A stretch of DNA of 50,752 bases from Sulfurovaceae bacterium (GTDB lineage: Bacteria; Campylobacterota; Campylobacteria; Campylobacterales; Sulfurovaceae). The stretch is taken from the NCBI GenBank assembly GCA_028715055.1, contig JAQTLE010000003.1:323462-374213 (forward strand). The letters are read 5' to 3'. Positions 43,327 through 50,752 of the stretch are shown in pieces (within the stretch, counting starts at the first letter, position 1; each line of letters starts with the position of its first letter). Both the position numbers and the translations under genes were made by a program. Below the pieces are notes generated by a model, which saw nothing but the letters and a program-made list of their open reading frames with translations, was not told where the DNA came from and did no database searches.

Positions 43327-43896
43327 ATGAAAACAAATATACAAATTTCAAGCACAGCATCATTGCCGACACGTCATGGAACATTTCGTATTCAGGCATT
43401 CAAAGACGGATGTCAAGAACATTTGGCTGTCTTTACAGATCCATTACCGGAAATTCCTCTAGTGCGTGTACATTCAGAGTGCGTAACAGGCGATGTCTTT
43501 GGTTCTCAAAAATGTGATTGCGGTTCGCAATTGGACGCTGCATTAAAAATGATAGCCGAACATGGTGGCATGGTCATATATCATCGTCAAGAAGGACGAA
43601 ATATAGGATTACTCAACAAGGTCAATGCATATGCACTTCAAGATCAAGGTTTTGATACTGTAGCAGCCAATCACCAATTGGGTTTCCAAGCTGATGAAAG
43701 AACATATCATGCCATTGAATTTATATTGAATCATTTTGGATTGAAGAAAATAAAACTGATTACGAATAATCCAAAAAAAATAGAGAGTATAAAAGGTGTA
43801 GAGATAGTGCAAAGAGTACCTATTATTACGACGCCTACTGAAAACAATATAGGGTATTTAAAAGTCAAAAAAGAGCAAATGGGACATATGCTCTAA
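43327..43896 (+). CDS. ribA: GTP cyclohydrolase II
   Basis: First step of riboflavin synthesis from GTP. 189 residues, single-domain RibA: RVHSECVTGDVFGSQKCDCGSQLD with the zinc cysteines, YHRQEGRNIGLLNKV with the catalytic arginine region, and LITNNPKKIESIKG. There is no DHBP synthase domain. The ATG at 43327 fits the family start; an in-frame TTG upstream (43309) lies in the -10 region. rsmG follows 24 bases later. Confidence 0.94.
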   Translation: MKTNIQISSTASLPTRHGTFRIQAFKDGCQEHLAVFTDPLPEIPLVRVHSECVTGDVFGSQKCDCGSQLDAALKMIAEHGGMVIYHRQEGRNIGLLNKVNAYALQDQGFDTVAANHQLGFQADERTYHAIEFILNHFGLKKIKLITNNPKKIESIKGVEIVQRVPIITTPTENNIGYLKVKKEQMGHML

Positions 43897-43920
43897 TAAT
43901 AAATTTGCAAAGGAGTTTAT

Positions 43921-44520
43921 TTGAGCATAGCAAATAGTCTAATAGCAGATGGTATTGAGCTGGATAGTGTGACCATATCCAGGCTAGATAGATTTACATC
44001 ATTGCTTTTAGAATGGAACAAGATACATAATCTAACAGGCGCAAAAGATAAAAAATCAGTATACGACAATATAACAGATGCTCTTTATCCGATCAATTTC
44101 ATATCTTTTCCAAAAAATATCTTAGACGTTGGCACAGGAGCAGGATTCCCTGGTCTTGTGCTTGCTATTGCTCTGCCAAATTCAACATTTGTACTTAGTG
44201 AACCGCTTAAAAAAAGAGCATCATTTTTACGCTTTGTTATTATAGAACTTGGACTTAAAAATGTAAAAGTTGAAGCCAAAAGGGTAGAGGAGATAACCGA
44301 AATGTCTTTTGACATGATAACTTCAAGAGCAGTTACAAATACTAAATTTTTATTGCATCTTACACATGGTCTTAGAGATGCCGATACTCAATATTTGCTT
44401 TATAAGGGTAGCAGAGTATTTGATGAGATCGAAGATGTATCTGGCTGTCAGTTGGATTATGATATATTACAAAAAAATAGACGAAACTATCTATATATAA
44501 AGAGTGTTCATGTTGCTTAA
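43921..44520 (+). CDS. rsmG: 16S rRNA (guanine-N7) methyltransferase RsmG (GidB)
   Basis: Methylates G527 of 16S rRNA. 199 residues: [20 protein letters not shown], the SAM-binding motif [18 protein letters not shown] and [14 protein letters not shown]. The start is TTG at 43921 with AAAGGAG 6 bases upstream. It overlaps the next gene by 11 bases. The ribA-rsmG-PP0621 order is seen in other Campylobacterota (from memory). Confidence 0.93.
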   Translation: MSIANSLIADGIELDSVTISRLDRFTSLLLEWNKIHNLTGAKDKKSVYDNITDALYPINFISFPKNILDVGTGAGFPGLVLAIALPNSTFVLSEPLKKRASFLRFVIIELGLKNVKVEAKRVEEITEMSFDMITSRAVTNTKFLLHLTHGLRDADTQYLLYKGSRVFDEIEDVSGCQLDYDILQKNRRNYLYIKSVHVA

Positions 44521-44722
44521 ATTTATAATAATCGGTTTATTGTTTTTTGGAATATATAAGCTTTTTGGCGGCAAATTATTACCAACAACACCATCGCAAA
44601 AAGATGTACAAAATATGTTAGAGTGTGATACATGTGGTACTTTTGTGTCCGAAAAGGATATGATCAGGTTTAGCGGCAGATTTTATTGCTCAAAAGCTTG
44701 TAAAGATAAGCATCAAGGATAA
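44510..44722 (+). CDS. PP0621 family membrane-anchored zinc-ribbon protein
   Basis: 70 residues. An N-terminal hydrophobic helix ([19 protein letters not shown]) is followed by a cysteine module [31 protein letters not shown], with C-x2-C..C-x3-C for a metal. This is the PP0621 type; function unknown. The ATG at 44510 lies inside the end of rsmG; a GTG six bases upstream is also possible. Confidence 0.78.
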   Translation: MLLKFIIIGLLFFGIYKLFGGKLLPTTPSQKDVQNMLECDTCGTFVSEKDMIRFSGRFYCSKACKDKHQG

Positions 44723-44726
44723 TCCA

Positions 44727-45107
44727 ATGTTAGTATTCGGCCATTCGTTAATCCCGTGTAAGCCTTGGTATACGGCAAGTTCAATTGATGATATTTTACA
44801 ACCCCCCCCATCTAGCATAATTCTGATCTCAAATTTATCAGAAAATAGTGATATAGCTATGCATTGTAAGAAAAATGATTTACCTTTCGCCGTGAAAACA
44901 GAATCTATAAAAGACGCCGTAATAGCAGCAAATCTCGGCGCATCATATGCATTATGCGAGATAGAAAATACGCGAGAGATACAGCAAATTGCCAATGAAT
45001 ATTTATGGACAATGCGAATAATAACACCCATTAATGACGAAAATGAAATCGAATCCATTGCCTTGCAAGGCATAGACGGCGTTATATTTAAAAATTTTAT
45101 TGTTTAA
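44727..45107 (+). CDS. Conserved-looking protein of unknown function, 126 aa
   Basis: Starts 4 bases after the PP0621-type gene with CAAGGATAATCCA ahead. The sequence (MLVFGHSLIPCKPWYTASSI..) has alternating strands and helices with KTESIKDAVIAANLGASYALCEIE and IALQGIDGVIFKNF, recalling part of a TIM-barrel, but no family is certain. Probably cotranscribed with rsmG. 203 non-coding AT-rich bases follow before the MFS gene. Confidence 0.7.
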   Translation: MLVFGHSLIPCKPWYTASSIDDILQPPPSSIILISNLSENSDIAMHCKKNDLPFAVKTESIKDAVIAANLGASYALCEIENTREIQQIANEYLWTMRIITPINDENEIESIALQGIDGVIFKNFIV

Positions 45108-45310
45108 ATACAAAGAAATTTCAAAAAATCAAATATTGCATTTGTCTTTTAAAACACAAGAATTTCATATTTTTGGTTTGGCAATTTTTAAAAAATGAAA
45201 TAAAAGATACATACAAAATATATTATTGGAGATTGTAAGCTTTCTAAAAATCTTTTAAATGATAAATAACAATATAATATAATTTATTTTACTAAATATA
45301 GAAGGCAACG

Positions 45311-46504
45311 ATGAGATCAAAAATACTTTCTTTGGATAGAAATATATGGATATTAAGTGTCAATAGTTTTTTTACTGATTTTTCTACTGAAATGATTTTA
45401 CCGCTTTTCCCTATATTTATGGATAGATTTTTGCATGCAAGCAAATCAGAAATTGGATTTATTGAAGGGTTGGCAGAATTTACCGTAGCAATACTTATCG
45501 CGTTAAGCGGATTTTATTCTGACAGGATCGGCAAAAGAAAAGGATTGGCTGTTTTCGGTTATGGTTTTTCAAATCTAATAAAACCGCTTGCTTTTTTTGC
45601 CGACAGTATGATGTTTTTGGGCTTAGTGAGAGTAGGCGACAGAATAGGAAAGGGCATAAGAGTTGCACCAAGAGATGCACTTATAAGTCAATCAACATCA
45701 AAAAAAATAAGTGGTTTTGTATTTGGGTTAAGCAAAATGATGGATAGTGCCGGTGCATTGATCGGTTCACTCTTTGCTTCTTTGTTTTTATTTTATTTAG
45801 GTAATAGTGAGTTGACCTTTAGAGCCATCTTTCTTTTTAGTCTTGTACCAGGGTTGATATCTATGGCCATCTTAATATTTCTATTAAAAGATAAAACTTT
45901 TACGCCATCCAAGGAAAAATTATTTAGGCCATCAGAATTACCTTTTGAATTTTATTTGATTGTATTGTTTCAAGGTATCTTTTCTTTGCTTGCTATGAAT
46001 TATTCATTTATGATTTTAAAAGCACAAGACAATGGAATGTCATTGGTTATTATCCCTATTGCTTATGCAGTTTACAATCTATTTGTCTCAATTTTTGCTA
46101 TACCGATAGGCAGTTTTGCAGATAAGATCGGCAAAGCGACTATGCTTTCTTTTGTATATTTGGCATTTGGACTGAGTGCTATATTTATAAATTTAAAAAT
46201 TGAATATACAACATGGATAGCATTTGTTATTTACGGCTTTGTCGGCGGTGGGTTTAATGCTCTTGCTAAGGCTATTATTTCTGATCTGACCCCTGTTCAT
46301 TTTAAAGCTACTGCTTATGGAATTTATTATGGTTTTGTTGGTGTTTGTACATTTTTATCTTTATATTTTGCAGGCATAATATGGGATAATTTCGGTTCTA
46401 CAATTTTGTTTAATATAACTATTTCAGGTTCGATTTTTCTTGCGTTGCTTTTATTTTTAAATAGAAAAATATGGCAAGATCATGCCGGTTTAGAAGAATT
46501 GTGA
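45311..46504 (+). CDS. MFS transporter
   Basis: 397 residues, twelve predicted membrane segments in two halves. MFS loop motifs: GFYSDRIGKRKGLAVFGY after segment 2, RVGDRIGKGIRVAPRDALI, and SFADKIGKATMLSFVY in the second half. The RIGKGIRVAPRDALIS signature is typical of a group of uncharacterised MFS carriers; the substrate is unknown. Stands alone; a GAAGGCAACG stretch precedes the ATG. Confidence 0.88.
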   Translation: MRSKILSLDRNIWILSVNSFFTDFSTEMILPLFPIFMDRFLHASKSEIGFIEGLAEFTVAILIALSGFYSDRIGKRKGLAVFGYGFSNLIKPLAFFADSMMFLGLVRVGDRIGKGIRVAPRDALISQSTSKKISGFVFGLSKMMDSAGALIGSLFASLFLFYLGNSELTFRAIFLFSLVPGLISMAILIFLLKDKTFTPSKEKLFRPSELPFEFYLIVLFQGIFSLLAMNYSFMILKAQDNGMSLVIIPIAYAVYNLFVSIFAIPIGSFADKIGKATMLSFVYLAFGLSAIFINLKIEYTTWIAFVIYGFVGGGFNALAKAIISDLTPVHFKATAYGIYYGFVGVCTFLSLYFAGIIWDNFGSTILFNITISGSIFLALLLFLNRKIWQDHAGLEEL

Positions 46505-46668
46505 TATATTCGGAATCATATTGATAAATAAATTGTATTTTTGGATAAATATACATTTTTTTAAGCGATTTTATTGACAAAAAATAATAATTGATTTATC
46601 ATATAGATAGGATATTTTGTCCAGATCTCAAAAAAAGATACTTAAGGGTATTTTCAAAGGAAGAACCA

Positions 46669-47097
46669 ATGAAATTAGAAAACACAATTATCATAGTTGC
46701 AGATTTAGGGGAGTTGAAAGCCTATAAAGTTCATGAAAATGACGGTTCGATCAGCGGAGAATTTAAAAATTCGTTTAGACTTGAGATGATTGCAGATGAG
46801 AATTTTATTGAGGGCAGAAAAAAAATGAGTGATTTGGTGAGTGATAGTTCCGGCAGACTGAAACATTATGCTTTGGAAGAAAAAGATAAAAGAGTTCTAA
46901 AAGATATAGTTCATGCTATAGAAGAGATTGTAGCCGATAAAAAACCAAAACAGATATTTTTAGCATTTCCGGAAGAATACAACCATCATTTAATGAAAAA
47001 ACTAGAAGATAACATAAAAGATCTCATAACAAAAAATCTAATCCATGATCTGGTAAAAACAGATAAAAGCGAATTGCTATCACATTTTATAGATTAG
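46669..47097 (+). CDS. Host attachment protein family (eRF1-like fold) protein
   Basis: 142 residues: NTIIIVADLGELKAYKVHEN, SDSSGRLKHYALEEKDKRVLKDIVHAIEEIV, and KQIFLAFPEEYNHHLMKKLE fit the family annotated as host attachment protein (PF10116), related to the archaeo-eukaryotic release-factor fold. Its role is unclear despite the name. ATG 46669 has AAAGGAAGAACCA ahead; residues from an upstream ATG (46591) do not look like the family. The next gene follows 9 bases later. Confidence 0.75.
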   Translation: MKLENTIIIVADLGELKAYKVHENDGSISGEFKNSFRLEMIADENFIEGRKKMSDLVSDSSGRLKHYALEEKDKRVLKDIVHAIEEIVADKKPKQIFLAFPEEYNHHLMKKLEDNIKDLITKNLIHDLVKTDKSELLSHFID

Positions 47098-47106
47098 ATC
47101 AGAAAG

Positions 47107-47793
47107 TTGGATGCATGTATCAAAAGCAGCTATGATCTATTTTGTGCACTGAAAAAATTAGATTATTTACAAGCTACTAAAGATTTTTTATGGTGGCCAA
47201 ATAACGGTACATTTGAAGTAGTTGTCGGAGCTATTTTGACACAACAAACAAAATGGGAGAGAGTAGAAGAGTCTTTGTGTAACCTCAAAAAAGCAGATCT
47301 TCTCTCCCCGGAAACATTAAAGAACGGAAATTTAGAGCAAATAACTCTTTGCATCAAACCTAGTGGATTTTATAACACAAAAGCACATAGGCTTAGATCC
47401 ATTTGTGAAAATATGGTTAAAGATTTCGGTTCATTTGAAATATTTCAGAGAAATGTTTCCAGAGAATGGCTGCTCGCACAAAAAGGTATAGGCATGGAGA
47501 GTGCAGATTCTATACTTTGCTATGGATGCAAAAGAGAGATTTTTGTAGTTGATAGCTACACCACAAGACTTCTTCAAGCTTTTGGTTACGATTTAGATAA
47601 TTATATGCAAATACAAGAATGGATACAAAAAGGCATAAAAGAAAATCTCCAAACAATAAAAGAACTTTATAGTGATAATTTGGATCTATCTTCTATATAT
47701 GCTAGATTTCACGGTAAGATCGTCGAGTATGCCAAAAGACATATTCGCGGCCAAAATGTAGATATTAAACCGATAATAAATTTAATTAATTGA
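47107..47793 (+). CDS. 3-methyladenine DNA glycosylase, MagIII-type (HhH-GPD)
   Basis: 228 residues of the endonuclease III superfamily: VVVGAILTQQTKWERVEESL, the helix-hairpin-helix WLLAQKGIGMESADSILCY and the catalytic aspartate in IFVVDSYTTRLL. The 4Fe-4S loop of Nth is missing. The helix sequence resembles Helicobacter MagIII, which removes 3-methyladenine. Start TTG 47107 (only a weak AGAAAG ahead). A bidirectional-looking terminator follows. Confidence 0.85.
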   Translation: MDACIKSSYDLFCALKKLDYLQATKDFLWWPNNGTFEVVVGAILTQQTKWERVEESLCNLKKADLLSPETLKNGNLEQITLCIKPSGFYNTKAHRLRSICENMVKDFGSFEIFQRNVSREWLLAQKGIGMESADSILCYGCKREIFVVDSYTTRLLQAFGYDLDNYMQIQEWIQKGIKENLQTIKELYSDNLDLSSIYARFHGKIVEYAKRHIRGQNVDIKPIINLIN

Positions 47794-47802
47794 GAAAAAC
47801 GC

Positions 47803-47830
47803 GACGATCTTTCAATACACCAAGATCGTC
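47803..47830. terminator. Bidirectional Rho-independent terminator between magIII and sodB
   Basis: GACGATCTT and AAGATCGTC make a 9-bp stem with a 10-base loop, with a T-run after it (ATTTTTC) and a GAAAAAC stretch before it, so it can stop both convergent transcripts. Confidence 0.85.
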
Positions 47831-47856
47831 ATTTTTCTTTACAGTTCTATAAAAAA

Positions 47857-48540
47857 TCAACTGTTTACTTTTTCTTGATTTGTCATATCATCAAGATATT
47901 CACAAATAGGATCACGCGGATCATTGCAGAGCGGAATGGTTGTTGATGATATTAGGTGTTCTTTATCTTCAAATATTTTGGATGCATGTTCCCAGTTGGC
48001 CAAAAACCAGAAATTACTTACATATTTTGCACGCTCGTTTCTATAGTCGATATAATACGCATGTTCCCATACATCACATACAAGTAAAGGCGTTAAATGA
48101 TGCTCTATAGGAGTATGCGCATTTGATGTTGCTTTGATGTATAATTTTTCATGTTCATCGACTACCAGCCAAGCCCAACCCGAACCAAATTGCCCTGTTG
48201 CTGCTTGTGCAAATTTTTCTTTGAAAACTTCCATAGAACCAAAATTATCTTCTAAGGCTTTTAGCAAAAGTGCCGATGGCTCTGTTTTTGTTGGACTTAA
48301 ACATTCCCAGTAAAAATTATGATTAAATGCCTGTGCAGCATTATTAAAGATCGCTCCTTCGGATTGAAGTATGATTTGTTCCAACGTCATTTCATCATAC
48401 TCAGTATTTTTGATCAGTTCATTTAATTTGTTGATATATCCTGCATGATGTTTGCCGTGATGATATCTCAGGGTTTCTTCGGAAATATATGGTGCCAAAG
48501 CATCCATCTCATAAGGTAATTTCATTAGCATATGTGTCAT
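47857..48540 (-). CDS. sodB: Superoxide dismutase (Fe type)
   Basis: 227 residues. Metal ligands: first His in ETLRYHHGKHHAGYI, second in AAQAFNHNFYWEC, then CDVWEHAYYIDYRN for Asp and His. The GSGWAWLVVD stretch and FNHNFYWE pattern indicate Fe-SOD. The C-terminal tail with CNDPRDPICEYLDDM goes beyond the family and adds two cysteines. An AGGAGGAAACA site precedes the ATG. Convergent with magIII. Confidence 0.95.
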   Translation of the reverse strand: MTHMLMKLPYEMDALAPYISEETLRYHHGKHHAGYINKLNELIKNTEYDEMTLEQIILQSEGAIFNNAAQAFNHNFYWECLSPTKTEPSALLLKALEDNFGSMEVFKEKFAQAATGQFGSGWAWLVVDEHEKLYIKATSNAHTPIEHHLTPLLVCDVWEHAYYIDYRNERAKYVSNFWFLANWEHASKIFEDKEHLISSTTIPLCNDPRDPICEYLDDMTNQEKVNS

Positions 48541-48630
48541 TGTTTCCTCCTATATTATTAATTAGGGACTGATAAACTTTAAGCCATATTTTTTGAATTT
48601 CAAAGATGACCACCTCTTAAACTCTTTAAT

Positions 48631-48640
48631 ATTATATCAT
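48631..48640 (-). promoter_or_regulatory. Extended -10 promoter of sodB
   Basis: TG-A-TATAAT on the minus strand, about 90 bases upstream of the sodB ATG. No -35 recognised. The leader in between is AT-rich with no further gene. Confidence 0.45.
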
Positions 48641-48754
48641 ACAAGTTAATATGTTTTTATATATAAAACAAATTCATTTTTTGAAATGCAAATGAAGTAT
48701 TATTAAAATGTCAAATAAATTTTCCTTGCCATCTATATACCACACTTCTCATTT

Positions 48755-49420
48755 TTAGTATTGAATCAGTTCTTTTGAGTACTGAATAAGTTTTACTGTT
48801 TTAGCTGATATAGAGACTAGTTTTTTTGCTTCGGCTGTGCCATTATAAAATTGTTTAAACTCTGGCTTAAACGCCTTGAAATAATCTTGAAATTTATCAG
48901 AACCCAATACGCCGACTACCCAAAGAGTATCATCGCTTGCATGCTCCAATACTATAGATGCTAATGGTTGCGATGCCGGACCTGCTAGCACTTTTGCACC
49001 GGCTTTTGCATCATAAGCAGAAAGATGTGATGAACAAACAACAACGCCACTAGATGAATAAGCCATTGTTGGTTTAGTTTTAGGAACATATTGTATAAAA
49101 CTATCATTTCGTGTAGGATGAGTTAATTGATGTGCACAAATAGCACTATATGCTACAATGGTGCGGTCTTTGCCTACACCGCTTTTCCAAACATACTCTT
49201 CACCCATTTCAGATTTCAACTTAACGTCTTGGTTGGTAGGTTCCGGTAGATCGATCAACATACATGGCGTTGAAGCATAAGGATAGTTAAAAACATATGT
49301 TACCTCTTTTTCAAGTGACGATGCTTTGATAGGTTTACCCGATTCATCAACTATCTGTGCTTTTTCATATGCTACATACAATTGCCCGTCTGCTGAATAA
49401 GCAGTTTCTGTTTGTTTCAT
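48755..49420 (-). CDS. Rieske-type 2Fe-2S protein
   Basis: 221 residues. The cluster ligands follow the Rieske plan: SAICAHQLTHPT (C-x-H) and VVVCSSHLSAYDAKAG (C-x2-H), then GPASQPLASIVLEHA. There is no obvious membrane segment in the coding part. The neighbouring flavocytochrome-c-like flavoprotein upstream suggests a paired role in sulfur oxidation (inference). ATG 49420 has AAGAAGGAGAAGAACA ahead; in-frame codons continue upstream to 49504 but look like a remnant. The C-terminus ends KLIQYSKELIQY. Confidence 0.85.
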   Translation of the reverse strand: MKQTETAYSADGQLYVAYEKAQIVDESGKPIKASSLEKEVTYVFNYPYASTPCMLIDLPEPTNQDVKLKSEMGEEYVWKSGVGKDRTIVAYSAICAHQLTHPTRNDSFIQYVPKTKPTMAYSSSGVVVCSSHLSAYDAKAGAKVLAGPASQPLASIVLEHASDDTLWVVGVLGSDKFQDYFKAFKPEFKQFYNGTAEAKKLVSISAKTVKLIQYSKELIQY

Positions 49421-49436
49421 TGTTCTTCTCCTTCTT

Positions 49437-49470
49437 TGGCATTGAATCAATTCTTTTTGAATACCAATTA
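49437..49470 (-). repeat. Short duplicate of the Rieske gene 3' end
   Basis: Upstream of the Rieske ATG, codons for LIGIQKELIQCQ resemble the end of the same gene (LIQYSKELIQY, 48755-48790) at nucleotide level too (ATTGAATCA..TTCTTTT shared). This suggests a tandem duplication with loss of one copy. Low information, so it could be chance. Confidence 0.4.
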
Positions 49471-49522
49471 ACCGATATAAGGACCCATTTTTCTCATAAA
49501 ACAAAGTCGCGCAATATAATAT

Positions 49523-50752
49523 TTAGCTAAAAAGGTCTCTATAAAGACCATTCCCCCATTCTATAAGACCTTTACCTGCAGCAAGTCCTTCTGCTCCATC
49601 CCATTTTTCCATTGAACCGACATTTGCAAAACCAAATGATTTTTTAGCATCATCGTATGAATATTCTGCATGAATTGACATAGCACGCAATGGATCGCCT
49701 TCAACTGCTGAGTAGCAAACAGTAAGCGGAGATTTCCAATCTGCTCGGCTAAGATTTTCTCCGTTAAGATATTTCACTATATGCGCTGCAACGATCTTAC
49801 CTTCAGTATTTGCAGTATTTCCGGATTTGCTGAAGCCCATAGGACGTGCATCACCTGCACAGAAAACATTTTTATCTCCAATAACTTGATAAGTGAACGG
49901 ATCAATATTAGCTTCTCCTTTATTAAATGTACTATCTTTTGCCACACCGGCAATCTCAAGTAATTTATTGCCACGAACACGAGTATACAAAGCTGCATCA
50001 GTGAAGTTGATCTCTTCTCCCAACTCAGTAGTAATTTTTTGGTTATTCGGATCAATGCTCGTAATAGTTGTACTTGGCATATAAGTGATATAATCTTTAT
50101 ATAATTTATCAAACGCAGAGTGGAAACCATCGGCTTTGATCGTAATATTTGGATTTTCATCTAAAATAATTACTTTACCTTTGATATTATTGCGTTTCAT
50201 GTAATCAGCGATCAAACAGCTGCGCTCATACGGTCCAGGTAAACAACGATAGTTACCGCCGGGTACCGTTTGTACAAATACGCTGCCGTCTTCTAAGTTT
50301 TCAATTTTAGATTTAAGTGATAATGTTTCACTGCCTGGAATAAATGCACCTGGGAATTTAGTTTTTAATGCGCTTTCTAGCTCTATGTCCCCTTTTGACC
50401 ATCTTGAATAATCATAATCGATCCCGGGAGCTAGCACTAATACATCATATTTTAATGTACCTTCATTTGTATAAACTTTTTTTGATGTACGATCAATATC
50501 ATAAACAGTAGCTTGCAAAAAGTTATAATTTCCATTACGAGCACCTTCTAGGAAATCATGTGTAATAAATTCAAGCGGAAGAATACCGGTAGCTACCAAG
50601 TTACTGATAAAACCGGACATAAAGACCGAACGCTTGTCTATCAAAACAACATCGATCTTCGGATTGCCTTTTTTGATATATTTTGCGATTGTAAGACCTG
50701 ATGGTCCAGCTCCAACAATAACAACTCGTTTGCCTTTTGGTGCAGGAACCGG
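49523..50752 (-). CDS. FAD flavoprotein of flavocytochrome c / sulfide:quinone reductase type (5' end outside window)
   Basis: The frame is open to the right edge, giving at least 410 residues. FAD-binding Rossmann: RVVIVGAGPSGLTIAKYIKK; later DVLVLAPGIDYDYSRW, TVPGGNYRCLPGPYERSC with cysteines in the expected redox place, and NVFCAGDARPMGFSKSGNTANTEG. This matches FccB sulfide dehydrogenase flavoproteins and related SQR. The N-terminus, with a probable twin-arginine signal, lies beyond the window. An internal TTG at 50644 is not the true start. A Rieske gene follows 102 bases downstream. Likely a sulfide or sulfur-compound dehydrogenase. Confidence 0.85.
   Translation of the reverse strand, partial: PVPAPKGKRVVIVGAGPSGLTIAKYIKKGNPKIDVVLIDKRSVFMSGFISNLVATGILPLEFITHDFLEGARNGNYNFLQATVYDIDRTSKKVYTNEGTLKYDVLVLAPGIDYDYSRWSKGDIELESALKTKFPGAFIPGSETLSLKSKIENLEDGSVFVQTVPGGNYRCLPGPYERSCLIADYMKRNNIKGKVIILDENPNITIKADGFHSAFDKLYKDYITYMPSTTITSIDPNNQKITTELGEEINFTDAALYTRVRGNKLLEIAGVAKDSTFNKGEANIDPFTYQVIGDKNVFCAGDARPMGFSKSGNTANTEGKIVAAHIVKYLNGENLSRADWKSPLTVCYSAVEGDPLRAMSIHAEYSYDDAKKSFGFANVGSMEKWDGAEGLAAGKGLIEWGNGLYRDLFS

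Overview
The window comes from a Campylobacterota (Epsilonproteobacteria) genome. Evidence for this: the hemB-argF-hemN-(Fe-S oxidoreductase) order known from Campylobacter relatives, a tmRNA tag ending PAYAVA, a MagIII-type glycosylase, AT-rich DNA, and promoters with a clear -10 box but little -35. A flavocytochrome c/SQR-type flavoprotein with a Rieske protein at the right edge suggests a sulfur-oxidising free-living member (Sulfurimonas/Sulfuricurvum/Sulfurospirillum-like). The genus cannot be fixed from the sequence alone.

Layout. 1-11.4 kb is housekeeping: a Lys/Ala-rich protein cut by the left edge, hemB, argF, hemN, an Fe-S oxidoreductase, a rhodanese, an AEC transporter, a truncated haemoglobin, both agmatine-to-putrescine enzymes (N-carbamoylputrescine amidase, agmatine deiminase) and alanine racemase. 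Two inverted copies of a ~113-bp structured repeat bracket the polyamine/alr segment. 11.7-14.9 kb holds ssrA (tmRNA), then a small accessory stretch with an extremely AT-rich orphan gene between two ~53-bp direct repeats, hairpin repeats, an NlpC/P60 hydrolase and small unknown genes. 14.9-17.0 kb is an OprC/NosA-like TonB-dependent (probably copper) receptor.

17.3-42.7 kb is a large molybdenum nitrogenase cluster. Left-pointing: Sel1-Nfu fusion, nifX, nifQ, then nifH, an unknown 121-aa gene, nifD, nifK. Right-pointing: nifE, nifN, then nifX2, a DUF269 gene, flavodoxin, a PII-like gene, nifW, nifZ, a 2Fe-2S ferredoxin and rpoN. Left-pointing again: nifV, a GNAT-like gene, a Rop-like gene and a BFD-like gene; two ferredoxins and nifB; a nifA-like activator with a Tpx-like, a SIR2-like, clpX and a GNAT gene; and a 33-aa ORF, an aldo/keto reductase, an FAD flavoprotein and nifT. 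Seven GG-N10-GC sigma-54 promoters sit in front of these operons, so most of the cluster reads as one RpoN regulon that encodes its own sigma factor.

The most unusual part is the control operon. The NifA-like activator ends straight after its AAA+ domain and has no DNA-binding helix-turn-helix, and no TGT-N10-ACA upstream sites are seen near the promoters inspected. It is followed by a thiol-peroxidase fold without the Tpx cysteines, a SIR2-like protein without the usual HG motif, and ClpX. No nifL, nifU (full length), nifS, nifM or vnf/anf genes are in the window.

42.7-50.7 kb returns to backbone genes: sixA, ribA, rsmG, a PP0621-type protein, an unknown conserved gene, an MFS transporter, a host-attachment-family protein, magIII, sodB, a Rieske protein and the flavoprotein cut by the right edge.
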